Position numbers and translations under genes: made by a program. From Bradyrhizobium zhanjiangense (lineage in GTDB: Bacteria > Pseudomonadota > Alphaproteobacteria > Rhizobiales > Xanthobacteraceae): a DNA stretch of 64,000 nt. Shown here piece by piece: positions 44,864-53,842 of the stretch (position 1 is its first letter; each line of letters starts with the position of its first letter). Location: contig NZ_CP022221.1 in NCBI RefSeq assembly GCF_004114935.1, forward strand, positions 2,191,001-2,255,000. Direction: 5' to 3'. The notes below the pieces were generated by a model. It saw only the letters and a list, made by a program, of their open reading frames with translations, did no database searches and was not told the origin of the DNA.

Positions 44864-46464
44864 TCTGGCACCGAAGGACCTGGCGTCGGTTGGCTTCCCT
44901 GGGGCCAGTCGAACAAGCGTTGCTTCCACCTCGCGCAAGTCTTCTGGCTGATCCATAGCGCTGGTCGAGTGACCTCTCAGACCTCTTGAACGGCTGGTCA
45001 GAATGTCCGCTTTGCTGACCCGGTCATTAGAGAACATGTCCAATTCACTCGAATAGGAGCCACCGGTTCTTTCCAATTTTGGATTGGTGGCATTTATACC
45101 GTGGGCGTGGTTTTAGTGTCCAATCCGACGATGTGGGAGCGCTTTGGCGGATTCAGTGTGCACGCGCGTCTTGCTTCTGGGAAAGAGTCGTTCGGTGGAT
45201 CGACCGTTGGGCGTTCCGCCGAAGCTGGCGGCGGTGATGCTGCGGGTAGGTAAGGATGATCTGCTCATCTTGCTTGACGACAAAGAACTGGAGTGAACTG
45301 CTCCGCAATCGGGACGGCGATCGCGCCAGCAACAAGATTGAGGGCGGCAGTTGCCCGGACTGAGCGGTTCGTTGAAATTGCTCCGTGGAGGAAAGGGGGG
45401 AGCCTACGGCGACCTGGCCCTGGCCGGGAAGCGATATCCGGCAACGGTCGAATCGGGAATCTGTGTCGCACTGTTTAATTTTTTCAAGTAGTGGGTCGCG
45501 AACTGGACCTTCTGGTAAGGGTGCAGCTTGGTGGCGTGCCTCTCTCGCGCGTTCCGCGATTTTGCTTGCCAGTTCCTCCGTTTCGCGATCCATCTGAACT
45601 GGCGGCACCTTCGGCAAATTTGTCGATTGCTCGGCCATAGCTTTCTGTGTCTCTGCGTGCCAGGTCAGGGCGCCCGCATCTTGATGCAGCCGAGGATGTT
45701 GGCAGCTTCGTTCCCCGCTTGAGAATCAACACCTTCTGGGTGTCGGAAAATTTTGAAGCCGTCATCGTCTGTCGCTCCTCCCAGCGGATTCGGCGGCGAA
45801 AACTCTAGCCAAAAATGGTCCAGTTTGACGGCCTCAGATCCCTTGAATCGCACGTAGCGTCAAGTTGTATCTCAGATGGGTGGGGACGGCCCCCGACCAC
45901 GCCAAGGCTAGCCGAGTTAGTCCGCACATCGCCGAGGAGTCATTTGGAATATCTTCAGCATCTTCGGCGAGCGAGAAACTGAACTGGACTCCCGATTTTC
46001 GACCAGCGGATCGGGGGGCGGATGACGTTCCATTTTGATAACGGAGCAGGACCATGAAGAGGACCAGCGGAACTCAATCTCTCGATCGCGCCCGGCTCGC
46101 TAGTCATGATCAAGGAGGACCGCGAGTGCGGACGCAACATCGTGAAAAGCGAAACCAACATCTTGACGCCGACGTCGGCACCAGTGGCAGCGACGCGGCT
46201 TCTTGGGCGAGTTGCACAATGGCAGAAATGCCGCTCGATCATCGCCTCTACCCGTTCCGACCGCCTATTCCGCTTTGGACATACCCACCTCGTACTCGGC
46301 AGCAGAGCTTCGTGGCCCTGGCGGAGGGCCGCCACGGCGGCCTATCCTAGCAGCCATTTCGCCGCGGATCGGACCGCGCATGGCTTCCGGGGCGGCATGA
46401 GCTATGCCAAGAGGTGAGGCTCCCTTGGCCGCCTCAGTCGGGACGGTTGAACGGGCGAATAATC
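44864..46464. other. Low-coding region with possible remnants
   Basis: 1.6 kb without a secure gene. On the minus strand, 45153-45638 starts MAEQSTNLPKVPPVQMDRET and looks protein-like for about 55 codons before degenerating. At about 45710-45765 (minus) MTASKFSDTQKVLILKRG resembles the start of an IS3-type OrfA. Both are probably fragments. Confidence 0.4.
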
Positions 46465-47160
46465 ATGGCTTTTGAGACACAGCATCCAGTATTCCAGGCC
46501 TTGCGCGAGCGTCTATTACTGGGCCATTGGCTACCCGGCACAGCCTTGAAGCCTGCCGACATTGCCGACGAGCTTCGCGTCGGAATTTCGCCCGTACGAG
46601 AGGCTTTGATACGGTTGACTGAGCGCGATGTGGTGCAAAATGTCGACCACAAGGGGTTCAACGCCAGGCCGATCGACCCACATCAAGCCATCCTGTTCTG
46701 CAATATGCTGTCGCAAATGTATGTCGATAGCATCAGCGATTTCACCAAGGCGAAGCTGATTGACGAGGTGGCGGCAAGCTTCTGCGGTGAAATTAAGCCC
46801 ATCTACGCAAGCAATGAGGATCCCGCCAAACTCTTCTTGAAAGTAGGCGAGTGCTATCGGCGCGCGTTGCTGGTCAAACAGCATCGCCACATTGCGGATC
46901 ACGTCGCGGACGTCGTTTATGTCTACCTTTCACGCGCAATGGGAACACGTACGTACTACAGCGATTTGCTTGTCGAAAGCCAAAGTATTAGTGCGTTGAT
47001 GGTCGAAGGGCAGCACAAAGGCGCAGCCCGTGCCATCCAGGACTTTTTCAGACGCCGGGTCACGGAAGTTATGCGAGCACAGGCGAGGCTCTCGCGGATG
47101 CCGACCACGACAAATCTAGCACGTAGTCACGTGGACTTATCACGCCCCGGCGGTGCGTGA
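46465..47160 (+). CDS. GntR-family transcriptional regulator
   Basis: 231 residues from ATG 46465. An N-terminal winged helix-turn-helix (LRERLLLGHWLPGTALKPAD, IADELRVGISPVREALIRLT) is followed by an all-helical FCD-type ligand domain. The key FCD metal residues are not obvious, so the ligand is unclear. Its last 92 nt are antisense to the end of the lasso exporter gene (47069-48766), which converges on it. It might regulate the lasso cluster, but there is no direct evidence. Confidence 0.85.
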   Translation: MAFETQHPVFQALRERLLLGHWLPGTALKPADIADELRVGISPVREALIRLTERDVVQNVDHKGFNARPIDPHQAILFCNMLSQMYVDSISDFTKAKLIDEVAASFCGEIKPIYASNEDPAKLFLKVGECYRRALLVKQHRHIADHVADVVYVYLSRAMGTRTYYSDLLVESQSISALMVEGQHKGAARAIQDFFRRRVTEVMRAQARLSRMPTTTNLARSHVDLSRPGGA

Positions 47161-48766
47161 TTGCTATGATCGTCGTGTCCGACGCGAGTTGCCGAAGTTC
47201 GTCGAAGATTCCGCGCTCGGTCTGCTCGTCCAACCCGGAACTGGCCTCGTCGAGGAGCAACAGCCGGGGCCTTGCGATGAGTGCACGGGCGATCGCAAGG
47301 CGCTGCCTCTCGCCGCCGCTTAGCAATTGGCCCCGCTCGCCGACGCGGTAGTCCAAACCGTCCCGCAAGGAGGTCACCTTATCAGCCAGATGGACACATT
47401 CTAGGGCGTGGAACACGTCCGCATCGGAAAACGGGCGGCCCAGCAGAACGTTTTCGCGGATACTCAGATTCATCATCATAGGCTCTGGGGGCACGTAACC
47501 TACGTTCGCCAAGTAATCTTCCGGATCGATCGTGGCCAGGTCCAAAGAGCCAACGCGTACCAGGCCGCTGTAACCTTGATGCATTTTTAGCAGAAGTTGC
47601 ATAAGCGTCGATTTGCCAGCGCCCGACCGTCCGATGATGAAGTTGATGACGCCGGGCTTGAACTCGCCCGTTATCCCCGAGAGAAGCGGCGAGGCGGCTC
47701 GCTCATAACCAAACGAAAGCGCGCTGATGGAAATGGTGAGTGAGCCCGATATCGGCATAGTACGCTTGAGCATAGCGGGTCGTGCCGCTGGGGCATGGGC
47801 ATCAAGCAGCGCCTGCAGCGGCCGGGCCATGCCACGCGCAACGATGATGTCCCGAATTGACATGCCGATAAGCTCGAAGGGCCGGTTCAGTTGAACCAGG
47901 ATCAGGCTCACCATGACGAGCCCACCTATCTCGCCTGACCGGTCATAGAGCCACAGCGAAAGCCCCAAGATCGAGGCATACTGAACGAACAAGAGGATCG
48001 CTTGCAAAGCGCCATAGCGCAACCGGGCACCATAGAACGAGAGCCAAGCTCGGCGCGTGGCGGCGGCCTGGCGCTCATACAACTCAGCTATCCAGGGTTG
48101 AGCGCGGAACACCCTGATCGAAATGATGTTTTCGATTGCATTTCCTAAAACGTTCGAGCCCTCGTTACTTGAGGCCTGCGCCTCAGCCTGATACACCTTT
48201 GTAACTCTATTGCTCTTCCACGTTATCAACACGAGGACGGCGCCGTAGGCTAGAACGAACAGCGCCACAAACCAATTTGCTGCTCCACCGACGGCAAGGA
48301 ACGAGAACGCAACATCGGCGACCCCGCCCATCAGCACCATCAAATAGAGCTGGATGTAGATCTTATTGGACTGGTGCCAACTCTCTACCATTACCGAAAT
48401 CTTGCTCGGATTGTTTTGAGCAAACAGCGATCCCTCGGCACTCACCAGAGCGGCCATGATCTTCTTGCTGGAGAGATTACGAACGTCCTGTTCCAACCTG
48501 TTCGACAGAACCGCCTTGACCTCCTGCAAGCACCGAGCAAGCGCGACCGTAACGGCAAACAGCAACAACAAACTGACCGTAAGAAGCGGCGGCGCGCTGG
48601 CCAGCCGGGCGACGGCCCGTGAGAACAAGAGCGGCCCGGCGACTGCGCTGGCAGACGCTGCAATGGTCGTGAGCAAGAAGCCGGCGACAAGAAGGCGGGA
48701 AGATTGCAGGCTCGTCTTGATGATGTCCCATTGGAGCGGGGGCAAGAGCGGCTTACCCCAGTTCAT
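47069..48766 (-). CDS. Lasso peptide exporter, ABC transporter (McjD-like)
   Basis: 565 residues from ATG 48766 (an in-frame start at 48811 would add 15). A six-helix ABC exporter domain occupies about 1-330, then the ATPase with Walker A GRSGAGKSTLMQ near 375, signature LLSGGERQRLAIARALI and Walker B LLLLDEASSGLDEQ. It overlaps the lasso C gene by 14 nt in a minus-strand operon A-B-C-D, the arrangement of microcin J25 and capistruin clusters, where D exports the peptide and gives self-immunity. I see no isopeptidase gene, which also points to the exporter class of lasso cluster. Confidence 0.88.
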   Translation of the reverse strand: MNWGKPLLPPLQWDIIKTSLQSSRLLVAGFLLTTIAASASAVAGPLLFSRAVARLASAPPLLTVSLLLLFAVTVALARCLQEVKAVLSNRLEQDVRNLSSKKIMAALVSAEGSLFAQNNPSKISVMVESWHQSNKIYIQLYLMVLMGGVADVAFSFLAVGGAANWFVALFVLAYGAVLVLITWKSNRVTKVYQAEAQASSNEGSNVLGNAIENIISIRVFRAQPWIAELYERQAAATRRAWLSFYGARLRYGALQAILLFVQYASILGLSLWLYDRSGEIGGLVMVSLILVQLNRPFELIGMSIRDIIVARGMARPLQALLDAHAPAARPAMLKRTMPISGSLTISISALSFGYERAASPLLSGITGEFKPGVINFIIGRSGAGKSTLMQLLLKMHQGYSGLVRVGSLDLATIDPEDYLANVGYVPPEPMMMNLSIRENVLLGRPFSDADVFHALECVHLADKVTSLRDGLDYRVGERGQLLSGGERQRLAIARALIARPRLLLLDEASSGLDEQTERGIFDELRQLASDTTIIAITHRRGVISPRDYVLDLSWSASARASPVLA

Positions 48767-50408
48767 GAAGGTCCATCCAATCGGCAACACCGCAGAGACG
48801 AACGAGTGCAAACGCTGAGTCGTAAGACAAATTGTCGATAGCTGAACGGAGGAGATCGCGGGAGATCAAGCCTTGCCGATACAATGCACTACGCTCGACA
48901 CGTGACACCAAGGCACCATATTCATACCGCATTAGCATGTCGCGCCCAGCACCTTTGCCAACCCGATGGTAGATCACGTTGGGCAAGTGTTCCCGGAAGG
49001 CCTCGCGCTCAAGTGCACGATCAATTCCGTTTGCGTGATGATGTCGGCGAGCCGTGACGAGACCTGCCTTGATGAGCGGCCAGAACACAAACGCCTTTCG
49101 CTCTTCTACCGCAATGTCTCGTAGCGCGATGCGATTGAGCTCCGCATGACGCATGCCGAAGAACTGAAACAGTCGCGTCGTCGGCAGGTGGCGTAGGGAC
49201 CTGGCGCCTGGTACGAGCTCTGCACCGAAATCCGGCCGCACTGACGCGAGAGGCGACTGCGGCCGATGCTCACCGAGCATATGCCGGCGTAAGTCCCGGC
49301 CGCTCCGACCGGTAATCACCTCGCGAAGAACACGCCAGACAGACGCTCGAGCCTGAATCGCAAGGCCGGCGAGGTCGCGCAATGCCTCTTGTGGTGATCG
49401 GGATTCGGCAAGCAGCTCTCTGGCCATCGTCAAGCGGCGCATTCTGAGAAATAGTTGATCGCCTCCATCTCCTGTGAGCACCAGGCGCGATCCTGCAGCC
49501 TGCGCAGCCTCGTGAAGTTGAGCCGTTGTCGCGATCGTGGCCGCTAGCTTACAAGGTCGCGGCGTTGGAGCCAGCAATTCTGACGAAAGGTGGGTCATCG
49601 ACGAGCGAGCATTCGTTTCGACATAGGTTGGCACGCCGCCCACCTGCTCGGCTAGCGCGGCAAAAAAGAAGCGTTCGTCACCATTGACGTCCGTCTCTGA
49701 GTAGCTGTTCAGGAGGGAAAGGGGCCTGCCTCGATGGAGGTCGGCCGCAGCCAGCGCCACTACCGACGAATCAAGGCCCCCGGAACATTCAATACTGAAA
49801 GCACCGCCATAGCTTCGCGTTTTGTGAGCGACGCTCGCCGAGATCAATTGGCGAAAGCTGGCCACGTCATCCTTGAAAGAGACCGCCGAGGTGTTGAGCC
49901 TGGCTACGGCGCCCGCCAGAAAATCGACTTGCCGAAAAGTCCCCCTTGAGACGATGAGCGCCGCGCCACTCAGTAGCTCAAAAATCCCACTCAACCCTGT
50001 TTCCGGGGTCAACCAGGACGCGTTGCATATCAGGCCAGTCAAATAGCCAACGTTGAAGGCGTGGCGTTGCGCCAAGGCGGCATCTGGCAGCTTCAGTCCT
50101 GCCCAGCACTCAATCTCATCATTTCTGACCTGGTAGAAGATGGAGATCTCTGAGAAGGGGGGGCGTACGATCGCGGTGCCACTTGGCGCGCGAACAATGA
50201 AAGCCGCATCGCCAGCGTACCGCTCCTGCAGCAAAGCGACAATCTCCGGCAGAGACGTGCTTTTGAAGTGTGTTGGTTCCAATTCAGTCGGCATGCCGGT
50301 CTCGGCGTCAACAATATCGTTGAGCACCGTGATTTCCACGCGGCCGTTTACAATGATGGTGGCAAGCTCCTTCGCTGAATCCAAGAGCCGGTCTACATTA
50401 AGTCTCAT
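48753..50408 (-). CDS. Lasso peptide cyclase (asparagine-synthetase-like, McjC)
   Basis: 551 residues. The ATP pyrophosphatase motif ECSGGLDSSVVALAA (208-221, SGGLDSS) and the later LVLTGDGGDQLFLRMRR are those of asparagine synthetase B. In lasso biosynthesis this enzyme adenylates the side chain of the ring Asp/Glu in the core and closes the macrolactam with Gly1. The glutaminase half of true asparagine synthetases is reduced to a degenerate N-terminal domain without a catalytic Cys2, as expected of a lasso C protein. The start ATG overlaps the B gene stop by 4 nt. Confidence 0.9.
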   Translation of the reverse strand: MRLNVDRLLDSAKELATIIVNGRVEITVLNDIVDAETGMPTELEPTHFKSTSLPEIVALLQERYAGDAAFIVRAPSGTAIVRPPFSEISIFYQVRNDEIECWAGLKLPDAALAQRHAFNVGYLTGLICNASWLTPETGLSGIFELLSGAALIVSRGTFRQVDFLAGAVARLNTSAVSFKDDVASFRQLISASVAHKTRSYGGAFSIECSGGLDSSVVALAAADLHRGRPLSLLNSYSETDVNGDERFFFAALAEQVGGVPTYVETNARSSMTHLSSELLAPTPRPCKLAATIATTAQLHEAAQAAGSRLVLTGDGGDQLFLRMRRLTMARELLAESRSPQEALRDLAGLAIQARASVWRVLREVITGRSGRDLRRHMLGEHRPQSPLASVRPDFGAELVPGARSLRHLPTTRLFQFFGMRHAELNRIALRDIAVEERKAFVFWPLIKAGLVTARRHHHANGIDRALEREAFREHLPNVIYHRVGKGAGRDMLMRYEYGALVSRVERSALYRQGLISRDLLRSAIDNLSYDSAFALVRLCGVADWMDLHELG

Positions 50409-50962
50409 TTCTCGAATCTCAAGATGACGCTGTAGTCCTCCACAGCACGCTTCGCGTCGTTCAAAATGAGGTCGCCAGATTGCAGCCAGGCGTGGGCTTT
50501 GAAAGGTGGCTGCTTCACACCCACGAGGAGCTCGAGCGATGCGATGTAGGGATAGAAAAACAGATAGCCCCCTACGGAATCCTCAAGACAGCGCGGGCGG
50601 CGGAACCGAAGATTGCGCAGATGTTGGAATACGCTGGCGTAGTAATGGATTGTTTCGACTCCCATGGACACCGGTGCCGTACCCCGACGCGAGGCACGTA
50701 AAAAGTCGAGTTGACGAGCGATGGTCTGGCTGCGAATGAAGCGAGCAGCATGAGCCGCACGCGCATAGTGCCACACCAGATGGAGGGGTGGGAGAAAGGC
50801 TGGCGGTGAACTCAGGCAATCGCGCAACTTTGCCGTCGTCGCGGTTAGCCGTTCACGCTCCTCCGGACAAGCTGCAGATGTGCTCGCCATGCTGTAACGA
50901 TTGGATTGCAGGTCGAGGCTGATCCAACGCCCGTTAGACCACGCATGAAATATATCGCTCAC
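50405..50962 (-). CDS. Lasso peptide leader peptidase (McjB, fused RRE and transglutaminase-like)
   Basis: 185 residues from GTG 50962, with AAGGGA about 12 nt upstream. The N-terminal 75 residues would be the leader-recognition (RRE) domain. The C-terminal part is the transglutaminase-like protease: Cys125 in RPRCLEDSVGGYLFF, His157 in FKAHAWLQSG and Asp169 in LILND make the Cys-His-Asp triad. This fused form is usual in Proteobacteria. It removes the leader so the cyclase can act. It lies 72 nt after the precursor gene, with a perfect hairpin in that gap, and overlaps the cyclase gene by 4 nt. Confidence 0.88.
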   Translation of the reverse strand: MSDIFHAWSNGRWISLDLQSNRYSMASTSAACPEERERLTATTAKLRDCLSSPPAFLPPLHLVWHYARAAHAARFIRSQTIARQLDFLRASRRGTAPVSMGVETIHYYASVFQHLRNLRFRRPRCLEDSVGGYLFFYPYIASLELLVGVKQPPFKAHAWLQSGDLILNDAKRAVEDYSVILRFEK

Positions 50963-50992
50963 AGCAGCGATCCCTTGCCCACCGTCTCAAAC

Positions 50993-51022
50993 TGATGGGA
51001 TGGGCCTAAGCCCATCCCATCA
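50993..51022 (-). promoter_or_regulatory. Intercistronic hairpin between lasso precursor and B gene
   Basis: TGATGGGATGGGC and GCCCATCCCATCA form a perfect 13-bp stem with a 4-nt loop (CTAA on the plus strand). It begins 12 nt beyond the precursor stop. There is no T tract, so it probably attenuates readthrough or stabilises the precursor mRNA rather than fully terminating. Confidence 0.75.
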
Positions 51023-51034
51023 AGACGGTCCGCG

Positions 51035-51181
51035 TCAATCGGACTCATCCACGAAATAATAATCGCCGGTCGTGTGTTCTGCGCGCCACGAGCCCCCAAA
51101 GCCTTTTGTGTGCTCGGTGGCGTCCCCGAGGTCCTGCACCGTGTCATTGATAGCGGTGTCATTGATAGCAATTGTATTCAT
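51035..51181 (-). CDS. Lasso peptide precursor, 48 aa
   Basis: ATG 51181 has GGAG about 9 nt upstream; longer frames in this register start upstream without a ribosome site. The leader is residues 1-26 and ends in Thr25-Lys26: Thr at the -2 position is the conserved lasso cleavage determinant, and Gly19-x5-Thr25 fits the leader motif. The upstream Tyr-x2-Pro element is not present. The predicted core is residues 27-48 (22 residues): Gly27 as core position 1, Glu35 as position 9 for a nine-residue macrolactam, Tyr41-Tyr42-Phe43 as possible steric plugs, and an acidic tail ending DESD. A 15-nt tandem duplication repeats AINDT in the leader. Confidence 0.85.
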   Translation of the reverse strand: MNTIAINDTAINDTVQDLGDATEHTKGFGGSWRAEHTTGDYYFVDESD

Positions 51182-51252
51182 CCACTTTCTCCAGAGTGAC
51201 CGGCATATCGCCAGCGCGCGGAAGCTAGCATCGTGATATAGAATAGGGCTTT

Positions 51253-51289
51253 TATTTTTTGAGTATGATATCGATCGATTCAAAAAATA
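51253..51289 (-). promoter_or_regulatory. AT-rich inverted repeat upstream of the lasso operon
   Basis: TATTTTTTGA (51253-51262) and TCAAAAAATA (51280-51289) are perfect inverted arms of 10 bp separated by 17 bp that include ATCGATCGAT. It lies 72-108 nt upstream of the precursor ATG in an otherwise GC-rich region, so it is a candidate operator or promoter element. Confidence 0.45.
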
Positions 51290-51675
51290 GTTTGACGTTG
51301 CGGAGAATGCGGGATTTGGGCGACGAGGCAATTAGGTGGCGCGTTTGCCGCCAGCGGCCGACGGGACGATGATGCAATCACCTATGATCATACGTACCCC
51401 GAGCCTTCCGGGATTAGTCCGAGGGGAAGGTTTCATCGCCGGGTTTCATCAATAGTCGCGTTTTACAGATTCCAACTGGCGTTTACCCCACGTCTCCCGC
51501 ACCCTAAGGCTCGATCCAGGTTGAAGTTCGCTGGGCCTGACAACAATGACCAGAACATGAAGCGCAGCCGCTGTTCGGAATAGATGGGGTGTTCGGTCCT
51601 GATCGCCTGGCCTATTTGCCGAGTAGCCCCTTTTGCCTGGCGATCACGAACCCGTTCATTCGAAAGGGGGAAAGC
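51290..51675. other. Region between the lasso operon and IS110 remnant
   Basis: No gene supported. A minus-strand 71-codon frame at 51463-51678 has no protein features. Confidence 0.35.
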
Positions 51676-52170
51676 CATGATCTACGTCGGCCTGGATGTT
51701 TCCCTTAACTCCTTGCGATATGCGAGGTCGACGGGACCGGAAAGGTTGCTCTGCACCTTCGATTGTGGGCACCTTGAGCCCTTGGACCAGTCAAGTTGAG
51801 CGGGTGGGCCTGGAAGCAGGACCGACTTCAGAATGGCTGACGCGAATTAATCGGACCGGGGCTTCCGGCCGTTAGTTTGAAAGCCCGCCTGGCAAGGCAG
51901 CGCTTTCAGCTATGCCGGTGAAGACCGAGGATCGCGCAGTTGGTAAGAACTGGTTGTTTCAAACCCGTCCATGTCAACGAGAGTGCGTTCGCGACCGTGC
52001 GCCACCACACAATGCGCGCCAAGGAATGTCTGTCGAACAAGATGGCGCTCGCTATGATCTTCAAGCTCGGGAGCTCGCCGAGAAAAGCTGGCGTCGTGTC
52101 AATGGCTACAACAAGTTGCCGAAACTCTCCCCCATGTAAATTCGCCCGCGGAATAGAAGTCGCCAGACCG
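51676..52170 (+). pseudogene. IS110-family transposase remnant
   Basis: The plus strand starts MIYVGLDVSLNSLRYARSTG, the typical IS110 DEDD-transposase beginning. In shifted frames it continues with VGLEAGPTSEWLTR (51805-51850), AMPVKTEDR and WFKP-like FKPVHVNESAF, then KECLSNKMAL. At least three frameshifts and internal stops show it is dead. The 3' half of the element is missing, and no terminal sequence can be defined. Confidence 0.7.
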
Positions 52171-52190
52171 CAAACTCAATCCGCTGCCGC

Positions 52191-52616
52191 CTAGCCTCTT
52201 GAGGCACCAACATTCGGCGATAGCTCTTTAACCCACGATAAGTCGCACCTTGGATCGAAAGACAAGTAATCGCAAGTCAGTTCTTCGCCCGGTTGTATGT
52301 CACGGGCTGTGAAAATTCGGCAATGATCGTCTTGGTATGTGTTTGGTTGACTGCTGTGATTCATGAAACGGGCGTTGTCAGCATTGTACTCTAGAACACC
52401 ATCATCAACGTCGAGGTCTCTTGGATAGGCATGCTTGTCAAGTAAAGCTTGAAATGTTCGAGGTAAAGTTTCGTACTGTTCAGGTGTCACGGCAATGTCA
52501 ACGATTGGGTTATGAATCCAAATCAATGCACCTTTAGGCAAAAGAGTAGCAGAGAAAAGTCCAATACCGCCAAACTGGTCTGGCTTCAAAATCGTTTCAA
52601 CGATCAACACCGACAT
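52191..52616 (-). CDS. SET-domain protein (protein-lysine methyltransferase fold), 141 aa
   Basis: ATG 52616 is preceded by GGGAGAT. The whole protein is a single SET domain. GGIGLFSATLLPKGALIW forms the first strands. NADNARFMNHSSQPNTYQ is the SAM/pseudoknot motif (RFxNHS). The sequence ARDIQPGEELTCDYLSFD is the final GEELxxDY motif with the catalytic Tyr. No pre- or post-SET Cys clusters. The gene is visibly more AT-rich than its surroundings and lies among dead transposons, which suggests transfer. SET proteins are mainly eukaryotic but occur in some bacteria. Whether it acts on bacterial or host protein is unknown. No tts box upstream. Confidence 0.85.
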   Translation of the reverse strand: MSVLIVETILKPDQFGGIGLFSATLLPKGALIWIHNPIVDIAVTPEQYETLPRTFQALLDKHAYPRDLDVDDGVLEYNADNARFMNHSSQPNTYQDDHCRIFTARDIQPGEELTCDYLSFDPRCDLSWVKELSPNVGASRG

Positions 52617-52789
52617 ATCTCCCAAAGTCACTAGCACCTGTAAGCTAACCAACCGGAGCCGTGCGATCTCCTGCAAAAAATGGTGGGGTCGTTTAATCGC
52701 ATCTCGTCACAACCTCGATTTTTCTTATCTGTGCATTCGTTTCGGTAGCGGCTGCTACGGATGAGGATCTCGGCTGTCGCTCCACGAGG

Positions 52790-53175
52790 AGATGCTGCAG
52801 AACAGGCGCCAGGGTTCGCCTTCCGCGGCACCGAGGTCGTGGAGGTGCTGGAAAGAGCCTGCAAGGAAGGGGATTGCGGGCAACGATCCGCGTCGATCAA
52901 GGCAGCGAGTTCGTGTCGCGATCTGGACCTATGGGTCTACCAATGCGGTATGACGCTGGATTTCTCCAGGCCCGGTAAGCCAACCGACAACGCGTTCATC
53001 GAAGACTTCAACGACGCTTCCGGACCGAATGCCTCAACACTCACTCGTTCCTCAGCCCTGCGGACGCCCAAGAAAAAGTGGCGACTTGGCGCAGATACGA
53101 TAACGAAGAACGGCCCCATGGCGCGATCGGCAACAGACCGCCGATTTTGCTGCAAAACCACTCGGCGCATCCAGC
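52790..53175 (+). pseudogene. IS3-family transposase (OrfB) remnant
   Basis: Reads the integrase core in mixed frames: RVDQGSEFVSRDLDLW (shifted), YQCGMTLDFSRPGKPTDNAF and IEDFN in frame, then shifted LNTHSFLSPADAQEKVATWR, YDNEERPHGAIGN. These are the conserved C-terminal motifs of IS3/IS407-type OrfB. The 5' two-thirds is missing and several frameshifts are present. Confidence 0.72.
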
Positions 53176-53647
53176 CCGCCCAACGTGATCAAGGCGAAAA
53201 AAGCTCTAGTTCTGGATGGTCCCAAAGTGCGGTCTCACTGCAAAAACTCTGAGACTCTGACCGCTGTTGGATGAAAGGTGAGCGGCAGGTGCAGGACAAT
53301 TTCGCGGCGTATTCAAAAAACGATGCGGCCAGGCGTGATCGATCTGCCGCTGGCCGCGCGGGTCCTGTAGCTCCTGGTGATCGCCCAGCGCAGTCTGGTG
53401 CTTAGCGGTCGACGGACAGAGCTTTGCAAAACGGCTGATGCTGATCAGTAAGCGAGGACACGCCAATGCGCTTTGTCCGACGCCCCAGCCGGTCGCAGGC
53501 CGATTGTCTCAAGGTCATCGGCAAACTCACCAAGCCCGGTTGGGGGCGGCGCATGAACGGCTATGCTCTCCCAGTGTCGAGACCACACAGCGGAGCTGAA
53601 CGCAGGGTAAACTTAATTTCCCTGGATCGAAAGCTCACCTCAAGGGA
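53176..53647. other. Non-coding stretch among transposon remnants
   Basis: About 470 bp with no gene recognised; probably further decayed mobile DNA. Confidence 0.35.
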
Positions 53648-53842
53648 TCATGGCCAGCAGTTAATCGAGCCATCAACCAGTCCCTGCCTTACTTGTTCGG
53701 CCCGTTCCTTGGACAGCTTCTCGGCCAAGCTGTGGTCCTTTAACAGCGCCGGCCCCTTGCGTTCTCGATCATAAACCATCCAGCCGGTGGTCCCCCTTCG
53801 AACGAGGAACCTGGACTGTTCCGGAGATAATTCGTGGCTCAA
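53648..53842 (-). CDS. Small hypothetical protein, 64 aa
   Basis: Compact frame starting MSHELSPEQSRFLVRRGTTG, then WMVYDRERKGPALLKDHSLA and EKLSKERAEQVRQGL. The start has GGAACTGTTGAGCC upstream, only weakly resembling a ribosome site. The protein looks intact and strand-helix in pattern, and short proteins of this kind occur repeatedly in Bradyrhizobium near mobile DNA; no function known. Confidence 0.55.
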   Translation of the reverse strand: MSHELSPEQSRFLVRRGTTGWMVYDRERKGPALLKDHSLAEKLSKERAEQVRQGLVDGSINCWP

